Part shown: piece after piece, positions 31,548 through 38,991 of the stretch
How positions within the stretch are numbered: the first letter of the stretch is position 1
Layout: every line of letters starts with the position of its first letter
Origin: a virus
Virus record (IMG/VR): IMGVR_UViG_3300042449_000993
Span: 108,992-172,991 of that record
Strand: one strand, 5' to 3'
DNA length: 64,000 nucleotides
Notes under the pieces: generated by a model
Told to the model about the DNA's origin: nothing
Databases searched by the model: none
The model's input: only the letters and a program-made list of their open reading frames with translations
Program-made: the position numbers and the translations under genes

Positions 31548-32164
31548 TGCAACTCAAGAAAATAGAAAAAAAGGTCTATGCTCTTGCCGAAACTTGGGTC
31601 GGAGAGAAACATATTCCTTCTATGATTCGACAACTAAACAAAGCATTTAAATCTTACATTGTTTGTTTCTCATCAGAACGATTTGATGATGAATACTATC
31701 CCGATCATAATGTGATTGTCAACGGACATTACTGTGTGAGAATCTCGGATATAATTCCTGAGCACATTTACATTTGCCTAAACTTTCCTGAAGATTCAAA
31801 GAAAGCAATCATAACTGAAGAGGGTGCACGAAATCTAGCAATAAAAATTATTCGTGCGATTCATCATGAGTATCGCCACAAGCATCAACAAAAGCAACGT
31901 CCATTGCTGCTTCAAAAAGAATATAAGCCAAAACCAAAACAGAATAAGATGAAGGCTATGTATTATGGCAATCCAGACGAGTTAGATGCGCATGCATATG
32001 AAACACAGGCTGAGAAATTCGATATAAATAAACTTCGAAAGGCACATAAGATTGGTTGGAGAGAATGCGAAGCCATTTTTATGTATCGTAAGCACTTTCG
32101 AAAGCAAGATCCTAAAGTCTGGAAAAAGTTTTTAAAGAAAGTCTATAGACTTAATGCGAATTAA
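31547..32164 (+). CDS. Putative zinc metallopeptidase
   Basis: A 205-residue protein with a zincin motif H107-E-Y-R-H111 in a helix (IIRAIHHEYRHKHQQK), and downstream GNPDELDAHAYETQAEK near 140-156, where an Asp/Glu could be the third zinc ligand. The family of stand-alone HExxH proteins with an N-P-x-E/D-x-x-A-H-A segment occurs in several phages and is unstudied as far as I know. Basic overall. Starts in a TAATG overlap with gp41. Confidence 0.65.
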   Translation: MQLKKIEKKVYALAETWVGEKHIPSMIRQLNKAFKSYIVCFSSERFDDEYYPDHNVIVNGHYCVRISDIIPEHIYICLNFPEDSKKAIITEEGARNLAIKIIRAIHHEYRHKHQQKQRPLLLQKEYKPKPKQNKMKAMYYGNPDELDAHAYETQAEKFDINKLRKAHKIGWRECEAIFMYRKHFRKQDPKVWKKFLKKVYRLNAN

Positions 32165-32175
32165 AGGTAACAATA

Positions 32176-32364
32176 ATGGCAAACTTAAATAACTATGCTC
32201 GAAAAAAAGCAGAAGTGGATAAAGAAAAGGCTAAAATTCGCAAAGAAGCAGACGCATTAATTCAAAAAATTTATAGAGAATCTAAAAAGCCCCAAACAGA
32301 CTATCAAGTGATTGCAAAAATCGTATCTGATCTTAAAATGAGACTTGATAAGATTGTAGATTAA
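32176..32364 (+). CDS. Small coiled-coil protein
   Basis: A 62-residue, Lys/Glu/Ala-rich protein that should be one long helix pair (KKAEVDKEKAKIRKEADALIQKIYRES, then KIVSDLKMRLDKIVD). A ribosome site GGTAA precedes it. No family recognised. Confidence 0.55.
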   Translation: MANLNNYARKKAEVDKEKAKIRKEADALIQKIYRESKKPQTDYQVIAKIVSDLKMRLDKIVD

Positions 32365-32389
32365 TTATTCTACAATTTGTAATTAATCT
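32353..32389 (+). promoter_or_regulatory. Two mutually exclusive hairpins before rfbA
   Basis: ATTGTAGA (32353-32360) pairs with TCTACAAT (32369-32376). Alternatively AGATTAATTA (32358-32367) pairs with TAATTAATCT (32380-32389). The two stems share bases and cannot form together. The second ends next to the ribosome-binding GGAG of rfbA (ATG at 32404). The layout recalls an attenuator or translational switch, or a pair of terminator-like stems at an operon border. Confidence 0.4.
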
Positions 32390-32403
32390 GGAGTGATATA
32401 ATT

Positions 32404-33288
32404 ATGAGAAAGGGGATTATTCTATCTGGTGGAATGGGCACTCGTCTTTACCCATGCACCGAAGTAACATCAAAACAACTTCTTCCTGTATATGATAAAC
32501 CATTAGTTTATTATCCATTATCAACACTGATGATGGCTGGTATTCGCGATATTATGATCGTGAATTCACCAAATGATTCAGAAGCATTTAAACGTCTTTG
32601 TGGAGATGGTTCTCAATGGGGAATCAATATCTCATATTGCATTCAGAAAGAACCAAAAGGTATTGCTGAATGTTTTCGTATTTGTGAAAAGTGGATTGGA
32701 GAAGATGATGTTACTCTAATTCTTGGAGATAATATTTTCTACGGCAATGAATTGATCAATCGATTCAATTCAGCAACTTGGAATAATGTTGGCTGCACTC
32801 TGTTTGCATATCACGTGAGTGATCCTGAACGATTTGGTGTGGTTGAAGTTAATGAACATGGAGATATTATTGGGATTATTGAAAAACCAAAATATCCTCC
32901 AAGCAATTATGCAGTCACTGGACTTTACTTTTACGACAATAAAGTAGTAGACTATGCATGGCAGATCTCTCCTTCAGCAAGAGGTGAGTTAGAAATTACA
33001 GATATCAATAATTTGTATTTGAAGAATCATGATGTAAAGGTTGAGTATCTTAATCGTGGTATTGCTTGGATTGATACTGGCACATTCGAATCTCTTGCTG
33101 AGGCATCAACCTTCGTTGGTTCTGTTCAGCGTAGAACAGGAATGATGATTGCTTGCCCAGAAGAAATTGCATTTAAGAATGCGTGGATTACTGAGAATCA
33201 AGTTCGTGCATCAGCAGACAAATATCATAAATCAGATTATGGCAAGTATTTGAGCAAAATTTTGAATATTCATGAGTATAAGAAATGA
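32404..33288 (+). CDS. rfbA: Glucose-1-phosphate thymidylyltransferase RfbA/RmlA
   Basis: Makes dTDP-glucose from dTTP and glucose-1-phosphate, the first step to dTDP-deoxysugars. The N-terminal GGMGTRLYPCTEVTSKQLLPVYDKP is the diagnostic nucleotide-binding block, with ILGDNIFYG near 108-116 and RGIAWIDTGTFESLAEAS near 219. 294 residues, full length. First gene of the second sugar cassette; overlaps the halogenase by 4 nt. Confidence 0.95.
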   Translation: MRKGIILSGGMGTRLYPCTEVTSKQLLPVYDKPLVYYPLSTLMMAGIRDIMIVNSPNDSEAFKRLCGDGSQWGINISYCIQKEPKGIAECFRICEKWIGEDDVTLILGDNIFYGNELINRFNSATWNNVGCTLFAYHVSDPERFGVVEVNEHGDIIGIIEKPKYPPSNYAVTGLYFYDNKVVDYAWQISPSARGELEITDINNLYLKNHDVKVEYLNRGIAWIDTGTFESLAEASTFVGSVQRRTGMMIACPEEIAFKNAWITENQVRASADKYHKSDYGKYLSKILNIHEYKK

Positions 33289-34856
33289 TAAAACCAACAA
33301 ATAAAGTTGTTGTAGTCGGTGGTGGTAGTTCTGGCTGGATGTCAGCAGCTGCTCTTATACGCACATTTCCAGAAAAAGATATCGTTGTAATTGAAAGTCC
33401 AGACGTTCCAACTGTTGGTGTTGGTGAAAGCACATTAGGTCAATTTAAAACTTTCTGCAACTTCCTTGAAATTGAAGAAGAAGATTTCATGAAGTTCACT
33501 GATGCAAGTTATAAGATGAGCATCAAATTCACAAACTTCTTTGCAAATGACTCAAGCAGTTTTCATTATCCGTTCGGCATTCCATTCACAAAAAACACGC
33601 TAAATGGACTTGATGATTGGTTTGTAAAAAAGGCAATGTTTCCAGAAACTCCAATTTCTGATTTTGTCCATTGCTACTTTCCATCTGCTGCGTTGTTTGA
33701 AAGAAATAAATTCTCAGAAAATCTTGATGGCAAATTCGAAAGTTTCAATCCAAAAACTGATGTTGCTTATCACTTCGATGCAATTAAATTTGCTTTGTGG
33801 TTGAGAGATCGATATTGTAAACCACGTGGCGTTAAACATATTCAAGCAACAGTCACAGACATAAAAGTCGGTGAGAATGGAATTGAGAAACTTGTTTTAA
33901 ATACTGGTGATGAGATTCGATCAGACTTGTTTATTGATTGCACAGGCTTTAGAAGTTTATTAATTGGTGATGCGCTTAAACAAGAATTTTTCTCATATGG
34001 TGATGTGCTTCCAAACAATCGTGCATGGGCGGCTCAGGTTCCATATAAAAATAAATCTATAGAACTCGAAGCATATACACATTGCACGGCGATTGAGAAT
34101 GGATGGGTCTGGAATACTCCAGTTTGGACTCGTATTGGTACTGGATATGTTTACAGCGACAAATTTGTAGATCCAGAAACTGCTCTTGAAGAATTTAAAC
34201 GTCATCTAATGAGTGACAAAATGGTTTGTCCTCGTACTAGAGAAGAAGTTGAAAGTCTCAAGTTCAGAGACATTTCAATGCGCGTTGGTGCATACAAAAA
34301 CACATTTGTTAAAAACGTTGTTGCAATTGGTCTTTCTGCTGGATTTATTGAGCCATTAGAATCAAATGGATTGTTTACAGTTCATGAATTTCTTTATAAT
34401 CTATTGAAACTATTACAGCGCCCAGCAATCACTCAATTGGATAAAGAGTTATATAATATACACACATTTAGAATGTGGAAGAGTTTTGCAGACTTTGTTG
34501 CGCTTCATTATGGATTTAGCACAAGAGATGATACCCCATATTGGAAAGCGAATTTAAATAGAAGTCATTGCAAAGACGGACCAGATATATTTCATGAGAC
34601 GTTAATTAGATCTATGTTCAATACTCATTCAAATCCAGGAATGATTGATGGTATTAATTGGATTGCTGTTGGCATGCACCATTTCTTCTATGATAAAATC
34701 AATTTTGATAAGTCTATGATGAATGCAGAGAACATCGGTAAATATAAAAGAACCTTTAGAATTTTTGAAGATAAAAAAGAACGTTGGAGAAAATTTGCTG
34801 ATGATGCTCCAAGTTTATATGAATATCAGAAACAAAAAATATATAATGAAGAGTGA
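33285..34856 (+). CDS. Flavin-dependent tryptophan-halogenase family protein
   Basis: FADH2-dependent halogenase of 523 residues. The FAD site VVVGGGSSGWMSA lies near 9-21, VGVGESTLGQF near 44-54; the catalytic lysine is K77 in ASYKMSIKF, aligning with PrnA K79. W274-V-W-N-T-P279 stands where halogenases have W-x-W-x-I-P, so only the fifth position differs. GLSAGFIEPLESNG near 345-358 is also conserved. A related cyanophage enzyme (VirX1) is known to iodinate small substrates. Here it is placed inside a deoxysugar cassette, coupled to rfbA by a 4-nt overlap. Substrate unknown. Confidence 0.88.
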   Translation: MIKPTNKVVVVGGGSSGWMSAAALIRTFPEKDIVVIESPDVPTVGVGESTLGQFKTFCNFLEIEEEDFMKFTDASYKMSIKFTNFFANDSSSFHYPFGIPFTKNTLNGLDDWFVKKAMFPETPISDFVHCYFPSAALFERNKFSENLDGKFESFNPKTDVAYHFDAIKFALWLRDRYCKPRGVKHIQATVTDIKVGENGIEKLVLNTGDEIRSDLFIDCTGFRSLLIGDALKQEFFSYGDVLPNNRAWAAQVPYKNKSIELEAYTHCTAIENGWVWNTPVWTRIGTGYVYSDKFVDPETALEEFKRHLMSDKMVCPRTREEVESLKFRDISMRVGAYKNTFVKNVVAIGLSAGFIEPLESNGLFTVHEFLYNLLKLLQRPAITQLDKELYNIHTFRMWKSFADFVALHYGFSTRDDTPYWKANLNRSHCKDGPDIFHETLIRSMFNTHSNPGMIDGINWIAVGMHHFFYDKINFDKSMMNAENIGKYKRTFRIFEDKKERWRKFADDAPSLYEYQKQKIYNEE

Positions 34857-34859
34857 TTT

Positions 34860-35648
34860 ATGAATATATTAGTTATTGGTCGAGGTTGGGTTGGTCATAA
34901 AATGTTCACTGAACTTGTTATTCGTGGGCATGTCGTTAAGTATGTGCCACATTCTTATAATATTGAGAAAGCTGGAATTCAACATGATTGGGTTGTCAAT
35001 TGCGCTGGACTTACTGGCAAACCAAATGTTGATGCTTGCGAGAAAGAAAAGAGAAAAACATTTGAAGCAAATGCAATATTTCCAGTGTTGTTGTATGAAC
35101 AATGCAAAAGGATGAATATTAAATTTGCTCACTTTTCGAGTGGATGCATTTACAAAGGAACTATTGATTCTGTAAATGCTGAACCAAACTATTTTGGCAG
35201 TACATACTCGATCAGCAAAGGCATTTCTGATAGTTACTTGATTGATAAAGCAGTTGTGTTTAGAATTCGAATGCCATTTACTAGTGCATACGAAGATAAA
35301 AATTTATTCACAAAGTTGACCAAATATGCTAATTCAGGTAAACTAGTAGAAGGTGGTCCAAATTCACTAACTGATTTGGATGAAGCAGTTTCTGTTGCGT
35401 GCGATATTATCGAACGCAATTTAGGTGTTGGTCCATACAATCTTGTAAATACAGGAACTGTCACAACGCATGAAATTGCTGAGATGTTGGGATTAGAATC
35501 GCAATGGTATACTTCTGAAGAATTTAAAGCAATAACTGCTGCTGACCGATCGAATTGTGTGATTCCAAGTTACTCAGGAATGAGCGACGTGAAAGAAGCA
35601 TTAGCAAAAAGAATTGAAACATTTAGAGGATTATATGACTGGATCTGA
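34860..35648 (+). CDS. NAD(P)-dependent sugar reductase/epimerase (RmlD-like SDR)
   Basis: A 262-residue short-chain dehydrogenase with an N-terminal GRGWVGHKMF nucleotide-binding loop and the catalytic Tyr-x-x-x-Lys in STYSISKGISDSYL near residue 120. FSSGCIYKG near 93-101 supplies the active-site Ser region. Resembles dTDP-4-dehydrorhamnose reductase and other nucleotide-sugar reductases. Overlaps the next gene by 14 nt. Confidence 0.8.
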   Translation: MNILVIGRGWVGHKMFTELVIRGHVVKYVPHSYNIEKAGIQHDWVVNCAGLTGKPNVDACEKEKRKTFEANAIFPVLLYEQCKRMNIKFAHFSSGCIYKGTIDSVNAEPNYFGSTYSISKGISDSYLIDKAVVFRIRMPFTSAYEDKNLFTKLTKYANSGKLVEGGPNSLTDLDEAVSVACDIIERNLGVGPYNLVNTGTVTTHEIAEMLGLESQWYTSEEFKAITAADRSNCVIPSYSGMSDVKEALAKRIETFRGLYDWI

Positions 35649-36936
35649 CGTGAAAACAATGATTGAAGAACTTGTTGCTGCTGTTGGTACGCCGAAGTAT
35701 GCTTACAACTGCAAAGAATTCAATCCTGAAAAAGATACAATTTTTTATTCAGGTCCGTATTGGGATGAGAAAGAAATTATCGCTGGTGTCACTGCATTCT
35801 TGACAGGCAAGTGGCTTGTTTCTGGTGAGAACGTTGCCAAGTTTCAATGGGCATTCGGTCACAAGTTCAATGTCAAACACTGCCACATGGTCAACTCTGG
35901 TTCATCAGCCAATCTTACCATGGTTGCTGCTCTCAAGAAACGTCTTGGTTGGAAAGATGGTGATCAAGTTATCGTGTCACCAGTTGGCTTCCCAACTACA
36001 ATTGCTCCATTGGTTCAAAACGGATTGACTCCTGTATTCGTTGATATTGAAATGGATACACTTAATTTTAATCTTGATCATGTTGAGAAGTGGATTACTG
36101 ATAAGACTGTTGCTGTTTTCGTTTCGCCTGTCCTTGGCAATCCACCAGACATGGATCGCATTGCTCGACTCTGCGCAGAAAACGACATATATTTGATTGG
36201 TGATAACTGCGATTCACTTGGCACAAAGTGGAATGGTAGATTATTGACAGACTATTATTATTCATGGACCACTTCTTTTTATCCAGCGCATCACATGTCG
36301 ACTGGAGAGGGTGGAATGGTGTGCTCAAATGACGAAGAACTTATTAATACAGCGCGTTCAATTAGTTGGTGGGGTCGTGATTGCCGTTGCGTCGGTGCTG
36401 CTAATCTATTGGCTTGCGGGACATGCGGTAATCGCTTTGATAAATGGCTTGAAGGCTATAATGGGATAATTGATCACAAGTATCTCTTCTCAAATATGGG
36501 ATACAATCTCAAGCCACTTGATCTTCAAGGTGCAATTGGCATTGAGCAGTTGAAGAAGATTGATGACATTGACGTGAAGCGTCGTGCCAATTTTAGTCGC
36601 ATTAAGAATCTATTTGAAAAGTATGTTCCTGGTGTTCGTGTTGCTTCTGCTCTCGATAAAGCAGATCCTTCTTGGTTCGGTGTTCCATTAATTACAGATA
36701 CACCTGAACTCAAAGAAAAACTCCAGGCATACTGCGAAGCAAATAGAATTCAAACTCGTAACTACTTTGCTGGAAATATTCTATTGCATCCTGGTTACAA
36801 GCATCTTGATGATGCTTCGAAGTATTCGAATGCAAACAAGGCGTTGAGCAATGTATTTTTCGTCGGTTGCCCACCACATTATGGCGAAGAAGTTTTTGCT
36901 TATTATGAGAGTGTAATCTCAAAATGGCATTCGTAA
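35635..36936 (+). CDS. PLP-dependent sugar 3-dehydratase (RfbH/E1/ColD-type DegT family)
   Basis: A 433-residue DegT/DnrJ/EryC1-fold protein. In place of the PLP-binding Lys it has His: SFYPAHHMSTGEGG, with H219-H220, as in 4-keto-6-deoxyhexose 3-dehydratases (E1, ColD). Four cysteines C250-x-C252 and C261-x-x-C264 lie where E1/RfbH carries a [2Fe-2S] cluster, followed by the family block DHKYLFSNMGYNLKPLDLQGAIG. It should therefore remove the 3-hydroxyl on the way to a 3,6-dideoxysugar, a route otherwise known for CDP-sugars, while RfbA here makes a dTDP-sugar. The ATG at 35635 was chosen over an upstream GTG. Confidence 0.87.
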   Translation: MTGSDVKTMIEELVAAVGTPKYAYNCKEFNPEKDTIFYSGPYWDEKEIIAGVTAFLTGKWLVSGENVAKFQWAFGHKFNVKHCHMVNSGSSANLTMVAALKKRLGWKDGDQVIVSPVGFPTTIAPLVQNGLTPVFVDIEMDTLNFNLDHVEKWITDKTVAVFVSPVLGNPPDMDRIARLCAENDIYLIGDNCDSLGTKWNGRLLTDYYYSWTTSFYPAHHMSTGEGGMVCSNDEELINTARSISWWGRDCRCVGAANLLACGTCGNRFDKWLEGYNGIIDHKYLFSNMGYNLKPLDLQGAIGIEQLKKIDDIDVKRRANFSRIKNLFEKYVPGVRVASALDKADPSWFGVPLITDTPELKEKLQAYCEANRIQTRNYFAGNILLHPGYKHLDDASKYSNANKALSNVFFVGCPPHYGEEVFAYYESVISKWHS

Positions 36937-37808
36937 ATGTTTTCGGAGGATACGGATTTGTCGGAAGCGAGTATTGTAAAATCTCGAAGAATGGGCTCAT
37001 CATTAACTATCGAGACAATTACGAAGTACGCAGTGCGGAGTGTGTTTACTTTATTAGCACTGTTGACAATTATAATGTACACTTCGATAACCTATTGGAT
37101 ATTAATACTAACCTCGTTGTCTTGATGAAGGTTCTGGATAGTTATCGCAAATATATACAGAGAACTGGTGAGAAAGGTTGTTTTAATTTCATTAGTTCCT
37201 GGTTTGTGTATGGCAAAGATTCTGGATTCGGTGCAGGTTCTTGTGGAATCTCGGAGACTGAGTCTTGTGATCCAAAAGGATTTTATTCAATCACAAAGCG
37301 TTGCGCAGAACAATTGCTTATTTCTTATTGCGAAACGTTCAATCTAAACTATCGTATCTTGAGGTTGGCAAATGTTCTTGGAAAAGATGATAAAAAAGTT
37401 TCCTCAAAGAAGAATGCACTCCAGTATCTACTCGGAGAACTCAAAGCAAACCGCCCAGTCGACCTCTACGACTCTGGTTATTTTTATCGCGATTATATTG
37501 ACGTTAGGGATTGTGCTCGTGCTATCGACCTTTGTGTTCGATCTGGGCAACAAAATAGCATCTATAATATCGGCAACGGTAAGGGTGTAATCTTTAGAGA
37601 CATTGTTCGTTATGCTAGAGACGCAATGGACTCTGGATCTAAAATTAATACGATAGAACAGAAAGAGTTTCACAAGAAAGTTCAATCCTCTCGCTCTTTC
37701 TTTATGGATAATACGAAGTTAATGGCTCTCGGATATCGCCCTGCATATACGATCAATCAAACGATCGATGACATTATACACGACACATTAACTGATAAAA
37801 ATAACTAA
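36924..37808 (+). CDS. NAD-dependent epimerase/dehydratase
   Basis: A 294-residue extended SDR: VFGGYGFVGSEY (G-x-x-G-x-x-G) at the N-terminus, FISSWFVYGKDSG near 87-100, Tyr-x-x-x-Lys in GFYSITKRCAEQLL near 120, then RILRLANVLG and YRDYIDVRDCARAI typical for nucleotide-sugar epimerases or dehydratases. Last gene of the second sugar cassette, overlapping the dehydratase by 13 nt. Exact reaction unknown; it could reduce or epimerise the deoxysugar. Confidence 0.82.
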   Translation: MAFVNVFGGYGFVGSEYCKISKNGLIINYRDNYEVRSAECVYFISTVDNYNVHFDNLLDINTNLVVLMKVLDSYRKYIQRTGEKGCFNFISSWFVYGKDSGFGAGSCGISETESCDPKGFYSITKRCAEQLLISYCETFNLNYRILRLANVLGKDDKKVSSKKNALQYLLGELKANRPVDLYDSGYFYRDYIDVRDCARAIDLCVRSGQQNSIYNIGNGKGVIFRDIVRYARDAMDSGSKINTIEQKEFHKKVQSSRSFFMDNTKLMALGYRPAYTINQTIDDIIHDTLTDKNN

Positions 37809-37820
37809 ATATACTATAAT
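37805..37820 (+). promoter_or_regulatory. Candidate late promoter before the internal-head gene block
   Basis: CTAAATATA (37805-37813) resembles the T4-type late motif TATAAATA, and a TATAAT follows at 37815-37820; either could start a transcript ahead of the GGAGAGAG and ATG at 37840. It stands at the border between the sugar cassette and the virion genes, where a late promoter is expected. Confidence 0.35.
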
Positions 37821-37839
37821 CCCACAGTGTGGAGAGAGT

Positions 37840-38991
37840 ATGTTTAGTTTTAAAGACTATATTCCATTATTAACAGAAGAAAAGAAACCTGCTCGCGGAA
37901 TCTTACATCTTCCGCACCCTTCTGAATCAGCATTCCACAATCGTCGTGGAGCAGTAGGATCAACTCTCTCTAAAATTCAAAATGTGATCAATGGAAAGGC
38001 TCCGTTGACTCGAAAGATCGACGATCGCATGTCATTCCAGGCTATTCGCGATGAGCAAGGTAGAATCGGAGTTAAGTATAAAGGTCAAGGTGCAACCTAT
38101 AACTTCTCTCCAGAAGATATTAAAAAGCAACACAGCGAAAAGCCATATATCGCTGGTCCACTTCTAAATCTCCATAAACATATTCATAAAATTCTTCCAG
38201 AAGGTCCAGGAGAATATCAAGGTGGATATTTAAGTTCTTTGAATGATCGCACTGAAGAGGATGGTAAGATTGGGCACAAACCAAATACTATTCGCTATTC
38301 TGTAGATAAAAACTCTACAGAAGGTAAAAAATTGGCTAAAGCCCCAATCAGCGTTGTCGTCCATTCTCGAATTGATGCAAGCGGAAAGGCATCTCCGCTA
38401 GAGGCTGGTGCACTAAAAGAACATCCAGATGTTCACGTGATGAGTCATGTTGTAAGTGATGAAGAAAGAAAAATTCCAGCTGCATCAAAGAGAAAAGCAC
38501 TCGAACATATTGCAGCTGCAAAGAAACTCGCAAAAGATCAATCAACGAATCATCACGAAGGTCATGAAGAAACCCTATTGCGTTATGCAAACTCAACAGT
38601 TGATACTGGCGAGAAGCCAAGCGCAAAAGGTTACACAAAGTTCTTACAACAATATCATCAAAAGAAAATTGACAAAGTTAAGACTGATAAAGCGAAGGCT
38701 CAGAAAACTGAGACTATGAGAGCTGCAATTAATCATGTAAATGACAATCTTGATAAGTTTGATAAGACCTTCGAAATTCACCATCACATTCATCAAGCAA
38801 CACAAGCAGTTGCAAATACTCTCTCAAAAACAGCACATGGTGGTTATTCTCATCACATTGATGGTCAAGAAGCTGCTGGTGAAGGTTTTGTTTCTGGAGG
38901 AATGAAGTTTGTTCCTCGAGCATTTACTGAAGCAAATCGTAAACGTTCAGCAGAATTTAAAGCAGCAAAAGAGCAAAAGAGCGTACTATGA
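37840..38991 (+). CDS. Conserved phage protein with capsid-targeting-like start
   Basis: A 383-residue, Lys/His-rich protein. The N-terminus MFSFKDYIPLLTEEKK resembles the T4 capsid-targeting sequence of internal head proteins (MKTYQEFIAE), with LLTE as possible prohead protease site ((L/I)-x-E). The middle (RRGAVGSTLSKIQNVINGKA...YIAGPLLNLHKHIHKILP) looks globular and conserved among T4-like marine phages (DUF6267-like); the last ~120 residues are helical and basic. Function unknown. Overlaps the next gene by 4 nt. Confidence 0.7.
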   Translation: MFSFKDYIPLLTEEKKPARGILHLPHPSESAFHNRRGAVGSTLSKIQNVINGKAPLTRKIDDRMSFQAIRDEQGRIGVKYKGQGATYNFSPEDIKKQHSEKPYIAGPLLNLHKHIHKILPEGPGEYQGGYLSSLNDRTEEDGKIGHKPNTIRYSVDKNSTEGKKLAKAPISVVVHSRIDASGKASPLEAGALKEHPDVHVMSHVVSDEERKIPAASKRKALEHIAAAKKLAKDQSTNHHEGHEETLLRYANSTVDTGEKPSAKGYTKFLQQYHQKKIDKVKTDKAKAQKTETMRAAINHVNDNLDKFDKTFEIHHHIHQATQAVANTLSKTAHGGYSHHIDGQEAAGEGFVSGGMKFVPRAFTEANRKRSAEFKAAKEQKSVL

